Shown: piece by piece, positions 1 to 11,874 of the stretch
Numbering within the stretch: the first letter of the stretch is position 1
Layout: every line of letters begins with the position of its first letter
Source of the DNA: Acanthamoeba sp. SK_2022b
Taxonomy: Eukaryota; Discosea; Longamoebia; Acanthamoebidae
Reading direction: 5' to 3'
Assembly (NCBI GenBank): GCA_027943245.1
Contig: JANDJZ010000790.1
Coordinates: forward strand, 1-21,515
Length of the DNA stretch: 21,515 nt
The notes under the pieces: model-generated
What the model saw: only the letters and a program-made list of their open reading frames with translations
Database searches by the model: none
What the model was told of the DNA's origin: nothing
Position numbers and translations under genes: made by a program

Positions 1-300
1 GAGAAGGAGGAGTTTGGGGCGCGGCTGGCCCGAGTGCTGCGCAAGTGGCGGGAGGAGGAGGAGCCCCAGCGGCTCGACCAGTGGCAGAAGCGGAGGACGC
101 AGCGGCTACGAGAGGAAGGTGACGACGACGACGACGACGACGGGTACGGCGGCACGAAGGCCGAGGCTCCGCCGAGGGTGGACCTGGTGGCCAAGTACCG
201 CCTCGCCTGCGCCAACGGCGACGCGGCGCGCTCCACGGGCAGCAGCGCGCTGTCCCCGCAGCACGCGTTCGTGGGCGACGCCGAAGGTGACGACCACGAA

Positions 301-354
<54 letters not shown>

Positions 355-798
355 TCTGTGAGCGACCTCATGAGCTTCACCGGCGAAAGCGATGGAGCGG
401 AAAGCGAGGACGAGTGGCGACGAACAAAGAAGAGGGCCGCGACGGCCATGATTATGGCCGACAGCGAGGCGACCCGCGACGAGGGAGCGGATGGCGACGA
501 GCACGACAACGACGACGACGACGACGACGATGATGATGAAGAGGACGACGAGATGGAGGGGGAGGGGCTCTCGAGGGCAGCACGGTTGACCTTCGCCGAC
601 AAGCTGACCAACGGGCGGAACGGGAGTCGAGAAAGCGACCGAAACGGCGAACATCGGCAGCGACGGCGTAAGGACTCCTCCGACCATGCCAACGACCTGG
701 AGGCAGAGACTCAAGCCGAGGCAACCGCCGAGAAGCAGCGCGACCGACGAGGACGCGACAGCCTCAGCAACATCTGGGCCCCCTCCCTCATGACCTAG
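1..798 (+). CDS. Acidic low-complexity protein, C-terminal part (5' end outside window)
   Basis: Frame 1 is open from the first base to a TAG at 796-798, so about 265 C-terminal residues are visible and the start lies upstream. I recognise no domain. The first ~35 residues are charged and probably helical (rich in Arg, Glu, Lys and Trp, e.g. LARVLRKWREEEE). Three Asp-rich runs follow: 7 residues near residue 40, about 17 near residues 100-117, and about 11 near residues 170-180, separated by Ser/Glu/Arg-rich sequence. There is no membrane segment or signal peptide in the visible part. Such tails are common in nuclear or nucleolar and histone-binding proteins, but that is only an analogy. The opposite strand is also open here, as valine runs, because GTC/GAC repeats read through; the stop position, charged composition and codon usage favour the plus strand. 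No intron is needed in the visible part. Confidence 0.7.
299..351 (+). repeat. (GAC)n trinucleotide run coding Asp
   Basis: An almost pure GAC repeat of about 17 units, read in frame as poly-Asp in the upstream gene. A shorter, less pure GAC/GAT run lies at 508-541 and a 7-unit run at 120-140. These are the likely length-variable parts of the protein. Confidence 0.9.
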
Positions 799-900
799 CG
801 TGTACTTGGCGTAATGCCTCGCGTCAGCCTAACACCACAAAAGGAGTGTGCTGATATTGTCTTTGTGCAGGCTTTACTATAGTTGAACATTTTGTGGTGT
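799..900. other. Convergent intergenic gap
   Basis: About 100 bp between two converging stop codons (the acidic-protein gene on plus, lysozyme-fold A on minus). It must hold both 3' ends. I see no further gene. Confidence 0.6.
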
Positions 901-1484
901 TTACGGACAGTCATCAATGGAGAACACGTTGTCGCAATTGTATTTGTTCGTAATGTACTGGGGGAACCCTTGGAATGTGTTGTTCCAGGCGGTGTAGATC
1001 TGCTCGGCGCAGTTGGATGAGAAGAGGATTGAGCTCTTGATATTCAGACAACCTGCAAGAACCGGAAAGGGCTAACTATGAGTCACGTCAATGAGGCGAT
1101 CGCATAGGGTTACGTACTCTGACCACAGAGTCCAAAAGGTGTTGAAGCGTAGCACCAGCGTGTAGTGGTAGGCCAGCCAGGGGGATTGTTGACAATGCCG
1201 TCGCTAATTCCAACTATGCCGTAGCGAGTGTCTACGCTGTTGATGCGTTGGGACGTGCCGTTGTTATACCCCGATGCCCAATAGGCAATGCAAACCTGAA
1301 CCAGGGGTGTCAGTTTTTGCTCAGCGTCTGTGTAGTGAAATCGTACCAGCTTCCTGAGGTCATCACCATACCAACCATAATTTTCCAGCTCTGTCTTGGT
1401 GTTGCATTTGCCTACGTAGATCCCGCTGGAAGCGCTGATTGCGCTCAGGCTAAGGAGAGTCACTGCAAGGATGAAGGGGTGCAT
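901..1484 (-). CDS. Secreted c-type lysozyme-fold protein A, catalytic residues replaced
   Basis: Three exons: 1347-1484, 1118-1295 and 901-1052, giving 155 residues. A hydrophobic signal peptide (about residues 1-20) precedes a GH22/c-type lysozyme-like domain with exactly eight cysteines in the family order, including the C-x3-C pair (hen Cys76/Cys80). Counting without gaps from hen Cys30 puts Ala where catalytic Glu35 should be (CIAYWASGY) and Arg where Asp52 should be (VDTRYGI), so ordinary muramidase activity is unlikely; sugar binding could remain. Intron 1 (1296-1346, 51 nt) is a multiple of three without a stop, so a naive ORF reads through it. I infer it is an intron because paralogue B has an unmistakable intron at exactly this position and removal restores the lysozyme Cys spacing (KL-VC). 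Intron 2 (1053-1117) splits a Ser codon in phase 1, as in B. The gene lies 220 bp downstream of the receptor gene, same strand. Confidence 0.8.
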
Positions 1485-1529
1485 GTTGTTTGCGTAGCCG
1501 TTTAGTAAGGATGGTAAGTCTGGTAGGGA

Positions 1530-1535
1530 TTTATA
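1530..1535 (-). promoter_or_regulatory. TATA-like box for lysozyme-fold A
   Basis: TATAAA on the minus strand, about 46-51 bp upstream of the ATG at 1484 and just inside the element shared with paralogue B. Spacing suits a short 5' leader; the transcription start was not determined. Confidence 0.45.
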
Positions 1536-1544
1536 GATCCCTTA

Positions 1545-1560
1545 GCGATTGAATGAATGC
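1545..1560 (-). promoter_or_regulatory. 16-bp upstream element shared with lysozyme-fold gene B
   Basis: Plus-strand reading GCGATTGAATGAATGC, whose near edge is 61 bp upstream of the gene A start. Gene B has GCGATAGAATGAATGG with its near edge 66 bp upstream of its start (14 of 16 identical). This is a candidate common transcription-factor site. Confidence 0.5.
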
Positions 1561-1569
1561 CCTTTCTTC

Positions 1570-1592
1570 GAATGGTACGTTACGTACCATTC
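1570..1592. promoter_or_regulatory. Perfect 11-bp inverted repeat around one base
   Basis: Arms GAATGGTACGT (1570-1580) and ACGTACCATTC (1582-1592) flank a single T. It lies between the receptor stop codon and the lysozyme-fold A start, about 86-108 bp upstream of the latter. It could be a dimer-binding operator for gene A or a feature of the receptor 3' region. Confidence 0.5.
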
Positions 1593-1636
1593 ATGGTGCT
1601 CAATTACAAAAACTTGAATGGGCCATTGATGCTTTG

Positions 1637-1648
1637 GAATGTACATTC
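1637..1648. promoter_or_regulatory. 12-bp palindrome GAATGTACATTC
   Basis: Perfect palindrome with the same outer half-sites (GAATG...CATTC) as the larger inverted repeat centred about 61 bp away, in the same 220-bp intergenic gap. Confidence 0.4.
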
Positions 1649-1704
1649 TTCAAGATCTTCGAAACAGCATATACATAATCATGGTGTCCTTGTCGTTGAT
1701 AGCA

Positions 1705-4700
1705 TTATGCTACTTCGACCGGGTTTGTTCCGTCATCGGTGCTGAACGCAGACCGATCCTCGCCTATAGTTGTCATCGTTCTACCGGAGGCTGTTGACGA
1801 ACCGTCATCAGAACCTTTTGTCGTTGCCATGGATTTATCACTGAAGGCCAAAACACATGTTAATAACTTGTTCGGAAGGTCCACAGCAAGAAAGGCTTAC
1901 CCATGAGTACGTCGTAGACAAAACAACCAGAAACTCACTTTTAGTGGTGTGCTGTGAGGATCACCATGAACGATGAGGATGAGAAGCAGCAACGGCACAA
2001 CCTCTGAGATTATAAGGAACACGATGGCAGCCACTGCTGGGACAGACTAAGGAAAGGGTCAGAGCAGCGTAGATTAGATTACAGATGACGCTGGTTACCT
2101 CTTCGGCTGTGGCATAGATAAGAAATCCCACCAGGCATAACAAAGCTATTGTACAAATCAACACCAACACAAAGAACTAACGCATAGACCGTTCAATACT
2201 GTTCTGAGTGGAGGGGCAGACCAGGAATACCTTGGTGATTTGAGTGCGCTTTAAGTTGGTGAATTTTTTTGACATGCCCGTTGTGCGTGCCAAGATGACC
2301 ATGACCTGTTTCGGCGAGGATAAGAATTGCTGCTCTAGAAAACAAGCAGTACGTACTTTGATGCCGTAGATGTTGGTTCCTAAAGCCAATGTGAGCGCAA
2401 CCGTAGCTACAACGCTCTGGTAAATGAGAGAGATTGCGTATCTAGCCCTCTTGGAATCAGACTCCCCAGAGTCAAGAAAGGAGCTAGAGGAACACGTTGC
2501 CTAAAGGACAGAAGATCAGCCGTTTCCGAAATACAGAATCAATCCGATTTATACACTGAGTCCGCACCTCCTGATCACTCGAGGTCTCTTCTAGGATGAT
2601 GAAGGCAACGATAAGAATGAACAACAAACTATAAACTGAAACATTCGCTGCCAGGAATACGAGCTTGATTATCCGTATCGTTTCTTCGCTCGCTCGGTTG
2701 ATTTGATACATCAGTGTGCACCTGCGTGATGGTTAACAAGCAACCTGAGAGGTAGAAGGATTCCTTACGCACCAAAAGTAGACTAAGAGAGTATAGATAG
2801 ACAAGAACAGATATGTGGGCAACTGCAGGTCATCAGTTAGATGTGCATTAGCCCACAACAGTTCGTGGTACCTCTCCTAAGAGTATGTAACAGATCGAAG
2901 GGGAGTGTTCCAGTACACCTGTTGGCAGCATTGAAAAATAGAGTATGCGATCTGACACATTTACATATCCATGTTACAAGCTTGATAGTAATTGCTGTCA
3001 AAAGAGGGCTGCGGTTACCGACAAGAATGAACAGGATTACCAGGTGCATCATCTGGGTAACTCGTACTTTCCTCCAACCTCCCGACAGAATATTAGACCA
3101 AGACCCTATCTCGCACCTTCTGCACGTGTTAGTGGGCGTTGGTACCAGGAGATGCCACCCACCTTAATGTAATGCACGCGTTGATGATGTTGAACAGATG
3201 CAGGAACAGCAGTCCGGCATATACACCAGCCGCGACGTATAGTGTACTAACTGTTTCAGAAGTTTGCCTATCGATAAACAGCACGCTTTTCCAGGAGCTA
3301 AATCGTCTAATCTGGTGGTTTACCATTAGACTACTATACCACATCGCCAAATGTCAAAGCCAAAACCGGGGAGTACCGGAAAGTAAACCGGCAACTGTGG
3401 TTGGGTGATCGAGATAAGGCTGCATACGGCGAGAACGCCTTCACTTCTTGCTTCAGTCCACACATCTGCTTCCATTATGACAAGTTGTCCTCCGGTGCCC
3501 CTTTTGGAGTGTTACATTCATTCCTTCCTTGGTGATGGTGAGGTTTACCTGTAGGCGAAATCTTGAACCTTGAAGTCCGGGTCCTGGACAATATCAAGCC
3601 TCTCATACAGGCAAAGTGTGATGTTTCCTGTAGACCACTATCAATTAATGTGCACCAACGTTCGATCACGTGTTGAGGTACCCTCCACAAAATTGCCTAT
3701 GACAACGTCTACGTCTTGTTGGTCTCGCAGTCTCAGCAAGACTCCATCCCCGGTCAATTGGCCCACAACAACGCCATGTTTGTTCTTTTAAGAAAAGGAG
3801 TGAGATCCGGGCTACTTCCAGGAATGCTGAAAACGTACGGTGATGACGGAGTAGCCTTCTGCTTCCACCTCCAAAGTTCGAACGTAAATATCTGACAAGA
3901 AATGTTCCTTCTTTGCTTGCTTGTAGGCTGAGGCCGATACCGAATGAACTTCCAAATCTGCACAGGTTGGGGAGATAACAACACCTGTGCCCCACAATAC
4001 TTGGCCGTTGGGGTATGCCTGAACGGAGCTAAAATGTGAGTGTCGTGTGTTCTGAATGGCCATTAGGTTCGTACGGAGAGCGAGAATGGAGAGTAGGAAC
4101 ACGTCCTACCAACCCCCACCAAGATATCTTCCTCTGTTGAACAGGTGCCGTTGGACTCGGCACACGAACACGCCACCCGAGAAAGCAGATCTATAACTCG
4201 ATTGTATCTGAGGGCGGTACGATCAATGGGAGGCTGTTGGTGTTAATGGTGTTACGTACCGACAGTACTGGTAGGTTTGAAGAGACTGAGCATATAACTT
4301 ATTGTGGGAGTCGAATAGTAAATTGCCTAGCACGTCAAGGCTGAAAAGCGGTGCTACTCCAGTGTTGAGAACCTTCCACGCTCTGAGCTGCCAAGACAAG
4401 CTCGTCCAAGAAGCAGAACTGTTTATCCATTCTCCTTGCTCCCATAAGTAGTAAGGTGTGACTATCCCTTCCACCGCAGCACACTCAGTAGCTGTCTTTG
4501 GGCTGATGAAGAAATCTCCTGGTCCTCCCATTTTAAGGGTTTCGGATGCTCGGATGTGGGTGTAGCGTTCCTCTCGACAACCAGAACCTTTTACGAGGAA
4601 CATGAGTTGGCGTAACAGAGACATAGCCAGGGTCAGTAGCTACCGTGAGCTAGACACTCCGTTGGGCTGGATGCTTGACTGCGCCAGGATGCCCCAGGAA

Positions 4701-7700
4701 AGCTGGTACAGACTTCTTCGGCGGCTATGGCGTAGAGGATGCACCCAACCTGGCCTTTGATAGTTCCTATAAAACACATGGGCTCTCCTGTTGTCTCGTC
4801 AACTGCAAATGGCAGCACGCACACCCCACCTCTACAAAAAAGCCAGTGAACAAAAACGCACCAAACAGATAGCGGCGTACGCACATTTCGGAATTAGGGT
4901 GCTTTAGTTCGCTGTCACTGCACCAACCAACCAAACATGCGTCAGCAGTTGTGACGTCATGTTGTGGGGATGGTCGCGCAGAGCAACGCTGCTGAGTCAA
5001 GCAGCCCTCCTATTGTTTTTAGGTAAGCTTCTCCAGCTCCGCAAGAGAGGGAGGAAATCACCTGGTCAAGACCTGGAGAAGAAAGGCATACGCCAGAACA
5101 ACTGTCTTCGGTTTGAAAGGCGCCATGCTTCCAAACGCGTCCTTCCCAGAACGTTACAGCAGAAAACTCTTCCGCAAGGAGGTTGCATTGGTCGCGGTCC
5201 ACACTAATCAAGTGACACTGAGTGCCTGTCCACCTACTCAGAGTAAGCACCAGTGTGTTGACCTATAGGGAGGGGGACACGCTACACACAAGAAGCGGCC
5301 GTAGACTCCTCGTACTGCACGCAAGCACTCTCACATTCTTCTTTCGACGATGCAGACGAATCCCAGCAGAAGGGGTCACACACGCTCCGTGTAGCACCAA
5401 ACGGCCCCTCCTGAATTTCGGTTAGATAGACCGAGCTAGAAGGAATGAGAATCAGAGTACACTACTCCTTACCAGACTTCGGGTGTAAGGGCATTCTGGG
5501 TGATCAAAGCATGTGGCCGGATGGGGGATGGTGGATGTAGACCACGAACACTCCCCTGATATATAGTTCGTGTAATCCGCTCCTAAACCGGAGCAATCGC
5601 CCCAATAGTCCAAGTTATAGTTTGTGGTGTAGCACCCCTCCTGCTCTGAAACCTGCGCACGAATTAGCGCGAAAAACAAATCCTACCGGGATGAGGAACC
5701 GAACCTCAATACACGCCTCTGGGTTTTTGGCGGAGCACAAGCCACAGAAACCTGGATCTCCAGAACCTGCGATAACTATTAGAGATAATTTTAGCCAAGA
5801 GGGAACTGCGAACCAGAAGGCTTGTTCAGACAAGATTCCTCACAAGAGTCAGGCTGTCCTTGGCACACTCCCCAGTTGCAGCTAGATGTTGACGTACAGT
5901 CGGCAAGATCCACAAGCTCCGAATCGTACTCCAGACTCCCCACACATTGTTCTGCTTAAGTTAGACCCTTCTCTGAACTGTTTGGCGCAGTGTGTACCGG
6001 TCTGAGTGTTATTGGTGAACAAAGCAAGAAAACTCTGGGCAGCCGAAGGTCCAGCGGCTCCCCACACCTCAATCAAGTACTGCCGGTCCAGCACGTGCAA
6101 TTCTTCTGCCATTACCTTACGCACATGTGAGCAACATTAGAGAAGGAAAAGTGCGTAGAGTTGTTGGAAAGGTACTCGCGCCAGAAGAGAGAGTTGCTCT
6201 TCCCTCTCCGTAGGAATCATGCACTGTCCGTTCCAGCACTGCTCAGTCACGCAGTGTCTATCGCTGACGCATGGGATGGAGCATCGTGAACGGGCAGTGC
6301 AATGACTGCCTGCCACTCTACAGTCCACGTCCGCCAGACAAACTTCACCCAGTACTCTACCCTCATACTCGTCAAGGAATACGTCTGTATTCGGAGGACC
6401 TGCTTCCATGATCTAATACCAAAAGGGATAAGCCCATAGGCCCAATCCTCTGATTGTATGCCTACCTGTGCAACGGCTTCCGCGCAGGTGAAGCGTAGAT
6501 CCTCGTTTCTCTCTTGCATTAGGGAGTAGTCCTCGAGACCCAAGTAGATACAGCCTGCGGAGTTCTGACAGGTAGAAGTAACTGCGTCTATCCTGGGCTG
6601 GTACATTTCGGTCACAAACGACCGGTTCTGAGCCACACATGTACTTCCAAACCTCACCCTACAACGGCATGTTAACAGTTACTCGTTGTAAAAAAGATAA
6701 GTTAGCGTACAGGTAGGAGCAACAGGGATCTGAGGAACGAGCGGGGTCGTCCTCTGCAAGAGTACACCTGGAAGTAGAGCCATGTTGCTCCAGTTGGCTT
6801 GAGCTGATGAGGTTGCGATCAACTAGCGCTTGACATGCGAACCATGCATCGCTGACACCGATTCCAGTGAGCTACATCACGACCACCACAAAAAGCAGTA
6901 AGCATGGAACCTTAGGGTGTATAACGACACGTATGTTCCGTAGGCGCGGTAGGCGCTGTCCAATCCGCTCTGCAAGCTGGATGCCAAGTACTGGAGGTCT
7001 CTTGCAACTCCTCTAAACTCCGCGTCAGTGCAAGGCGGTAAGACCTCACCAATAGCGAACGATTCTGTGATCAACTGGGCAAACCAAAGGTCAGGTCACT
7101 TCGGTGATGCCAGATGGCAGCTCCTTACCTCTCCATTATCGTCAAGGTTGAAGAAGGATATCTGACAAGACGCGAGCGAGTAATTGAAGTATGTAATAGC
7201 CACACCTCCTGCCCCTACCGGTTCAGACCGCAAGGCCAAGGCAGCTGAAAATTGATGCTCCTGTGCAACGAAAGTGACACTGCCAGGCAGCCACGGGTAA
7301 ATTGTGAGGTTACCGGCGTAAGGAGTGAGAAACGCACTTCAACAGCTCAGAGGAAGTAGTAGCTACAAAAGCCATAGCCGTGTCTGTTGTAGGAGGCACA
7401 ACAGCAGTAGCTGTGCAGCCAAGGTCGACGCTTGCACACAAAAAGTCGGGCGAACTGCACGCTAATTGGTACTGCAACCGAGGATAGAAGAAGGAAATTG
7501 GCAGAGCTTGTGATGGGTCTTGTGTTGCCGAGGCACATGGGTGAGCCGAAACAGTGCTTAAAACGAAAGAACTTTGTGTTGGTACCAAAGATTGCGATGT
7601 CATAGGTCCCAGAGCCAATAAGCGGTCGTACGGCGATATAAAGCGCTTTGCCCGGCTTGAAGTTTGACGTTGCGCCGCAGCACAAGTCTAAGTAGATAGG

Positions 7701-8276
7701 CGATAGAAAGTTGGCATTGTTCTTAGACCTGAACAACCCGTAAGTAAACTTGGCACCATCGCATTGCACAATCGACACGCACCAAACGTTTGGACCTGAA
7801 GTGGGGAACACACTGGAATGGCTTGCAGACACCCGCATAATGCTAGGCTGGAGGGGGCGCACCACGACCACAACGTTACCACAGTGCGGCACTGCTGTAA
7901 ACTCGAAGTAGTTGGTCACACCCGCACGTCCCTCCTGGCGAGAAGCTAAATGGGTCTTTAGTCAATGTCAGCAAGACTGACAGGGAGAAGTACCAGTCTC
8001 CAAAGTCAAACATTGGTGAAGCGCTAGCGAACAGTTTCCTATCGTCTGCGTACAACTGGCGTTGGCTGGGCACCCAGGGGAGGTCGAACAAAAAGCACTG
8101 CCAGCAGATAGCGCCGAGTCCGCCGAAAACCGCACATCCAGAAATTGGAGCGTTGTACGTTGGGTATCCTCAAAGTCAGCGCTAACGAGTTCGGCTTGCC
8201 TTTGTGAGAAAGAAGCTGTCACTTCGACTCCCCAGCATTGGGGTACTTGAAGAAGGATAAGTAGAAGAAGCCACAT
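1705..8276 (-). CDS. Large-ectodomain seven-helix receptor, THH1/TOM1/TOM3-like (32 exons)
   Basis: Assembled as 32 exons, 4857 coding bases, 1618 residues, all phases consistent. Exons: 7994-8276, 7586-7945, 7338-7518, 7129-7279, 6931-7074, 6711-6871, 6466-6658, 6176-6412, 5998-6115, 5814-5951, 5705-5766, 5473-5652, 5286-5410, 5062-5233, 4885-4991, 4644-4831, 4260-4587, 4075-4207, 3839-4018, 3682-3784, 3549-3627, 3377-3500, 3163-3311, 3019-3116, 2872-2951, 2773-2822, 2568-2721, 2357-2500, 2231-2305, 2099-2176, 1901-2046, 1705-1840. The start ATG begins a clear signal peptide (MWLLLLILLQVPQCWG). A ~1250-residue predicted extracellular part follows, with scattered cysteine-rich stretches, e.g. 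exon 8 with C-x4-C-type spacings; I recognise no named domain in it. Exons 23-31 encode seven hydrophobic helices (about residues 1270-1552), then a ~65-residue Ser/Thr/Asp-rich tail. ELPTYLFLSIYTLLVYFW and ISEVVPLLLLILIVHG resemble the matching helices of plant THH1/TOM1/TOM3 proteins, recalled from memory. Least certain joins: exons 2-3, 3-4 and 22-24. Family assignment is moderate; gene existence and the seven-helix end are strong. Confidence 0.72.
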
Positions 8277-8447
8277 GATAGTTATGAATAACAAATTTGC
8301 TCTGGGATTTTTTTAATGTACCCGTGTCAATGGCCCCGCCAATTCAAGAGGCAGGTGAATTACATTTTCAATGGTGTGCAATGGACAAGGCCAGAGCGAA
8401 AGACTTGGATGTTTTTGTTGGAAGACCATTTATTGTTCCAATCGCGC
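8277..8447. other. Gap between lysozyme-fold B stop and receptor start
   Basis: 171 bp that must contain the 3' end of gene B and the receptor promoter. It is AT-rich next to the receptor ATG (a run of T at 8309-8315). I find no copy of the 16-bp lysozyme-fold element and no coding sequence. Confidence 0.5.
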
Positions 8448-9080
8448 TCAGGCGCACTCGGCAACACTGAAGGACTCACAGGTGGCCCTGTTGGCAACAT
8501 AAGCTGGCCAGGCCTCGAAGGTGTTGTTCCATTGGGAGAAGATGAGGCTAGCGCAATAGAGCGATTCGTACTGGGCGTTGTTATTCTTGATGGTCAAGCA
8601 AGCTGCGATAAGAAGAGGCGGGTGAGCTTCAAGTCTTCACTTCCTTGGCGTGCATTGTAAGAGGGGCAAGCATACTTGATCCGCAGCGACCAGCAGGGTT
8701 GTCCAGGTAGCACCAACGACCGGTGGTACCCATATCAGGCGTGTTCATGATGGAGCCGTCAGAGATGGCAAAGAGACCATAGCGATTGTCTACGCTGCTA
8801 ACGGAACGATAGTAGTTGGTAACGTAGTTAGACCCGTACTTGGCGACGCACGTCTGCAACGTTGCAACACCCCAAACCAGCGTTAGCAGGCGTTAGCAGG
8901 CGTTAGCTTTGATGGCGGAGGTAGGAATAAAGAAACACGCACCAGCTTAGCAACGTCACTGTCCGAGAAGAGCTGCGAGTTTGCGATGAGGGTCTTGGTC
9001 TGGCACTTGGTCAGGGCGGAGGCGCCAAAGACGCCCAGAAAGAGCAAGGTGATGGTAGCAACGAAAGTAAAAGTCTTCAT
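8448..9080 (-). CDS. Secreted c-type lysozyme-fold protein B, catalytic residues replaced
   Basis: Three exons: 8943-9080, 8676-8853 and 8448-8602, giving 156 residues. Exon 1 (138 nt) and exon 2 (178 nt) equal those of paralogue A exactly in length, with identical phases; exon 3 is one codon longer. A signal peptide (about residues 1-22) is followed by a c-type lysozyme-like domain with eight cysteines. Gap-free counting from hen Cys30 gives Gly at the Glu35 position (CVAKYGSNY) and Arg at the Asp52 position (VDNRYGLF). Shared landmarks with A are S-VD-x-RYG, AISDG/GISDG, RWCY and WNNTF in the C-terminal helix region. The final helix and last two cysteines come from exon 3, which a plain ORF search misses because exon 2 appears to run into its own stop. 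The gene lies directly upstream of the receptor, same strand. Confidence 0.8.
8881..8908. repeat. Tandem CGTTAGCAGG repeat in an intron
   Basis: About 2.8 copies of a 10-bp unit within the first intron (8854-8942) of lysozyme-fold B. The repeat accounts for much of that intron's extra length over the 51-nt intron of A. Confidence 0.85.
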
Positions 9081-9145
9081 TACGTGGTGTTACTGGTTTT
9101 GTATAACGAGGAGGGCACACGAGCCAGTGTTTTGTCGCCAAACGG

Positions 9146-9161
9146 GCGATAGAATGAATGG
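9146..9161 (-). promoter_or_regulatory. 16-bp upstream element of lysozyme-fold B
   Basis: GCGATAGAATGAATGG on the plus strand, near edge 66 bp upstream of the ATG at 9080. It is the counterpart of the element at 1545-1560 (14 of 16 identical, spacing within 5 bp). The gap 9081-9271 otherwise holds only this promoter and the 3' end of the kinase gene. Confidence 0.5.
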
Positions 9162-9271
9162 CGCCTTGACATGAACCTTTCATGGTAGCCGGCGGTTACG
9201 AGCATGCTCATTAATGGTCTCGCGCGAGAAAGGCGTAAAGGGACAAAGTGCATAATAGAACTGAACTAGGG

Positions 9272-11874
<2,603 letters not shown>

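Noticed and set aside
106..714. Long minus-strand open frame with valine runs
   Set aside because: It is the antisense of the GAC arrays; the plus frame has a coherent charged protein that ends in a natural stop.
1557..1745. Small plus-strand ORF upstream of lysozyme-fold A
   Set aside because: It overlaps the receptor's last exon and the palindrome-containing gap, with no start context or recognisable protein.
2837..3408. Plus-strand open frames across the receptor region
   Set aside because: They overlap exons whose minus-strand translation gives continuous membrane helices with phase-consistent splicing; the plus frames have no protein character.
8629..8859. Lysozyme-fold B ending at the apparent stop of exon 2 (truncated or pseudogene)
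   Set aside because: A donor at 8675 and acceptor at 8603 join exon 3 in the same phase as paralogue A and restore the remaining cysteines, so the gene is intact.
8881..8908. Short direct repeats as a possible CRISPR-like array
   Set aside because: No unique spacers; contiguous 10-bp tandem copies inside a eukaryotic intron.
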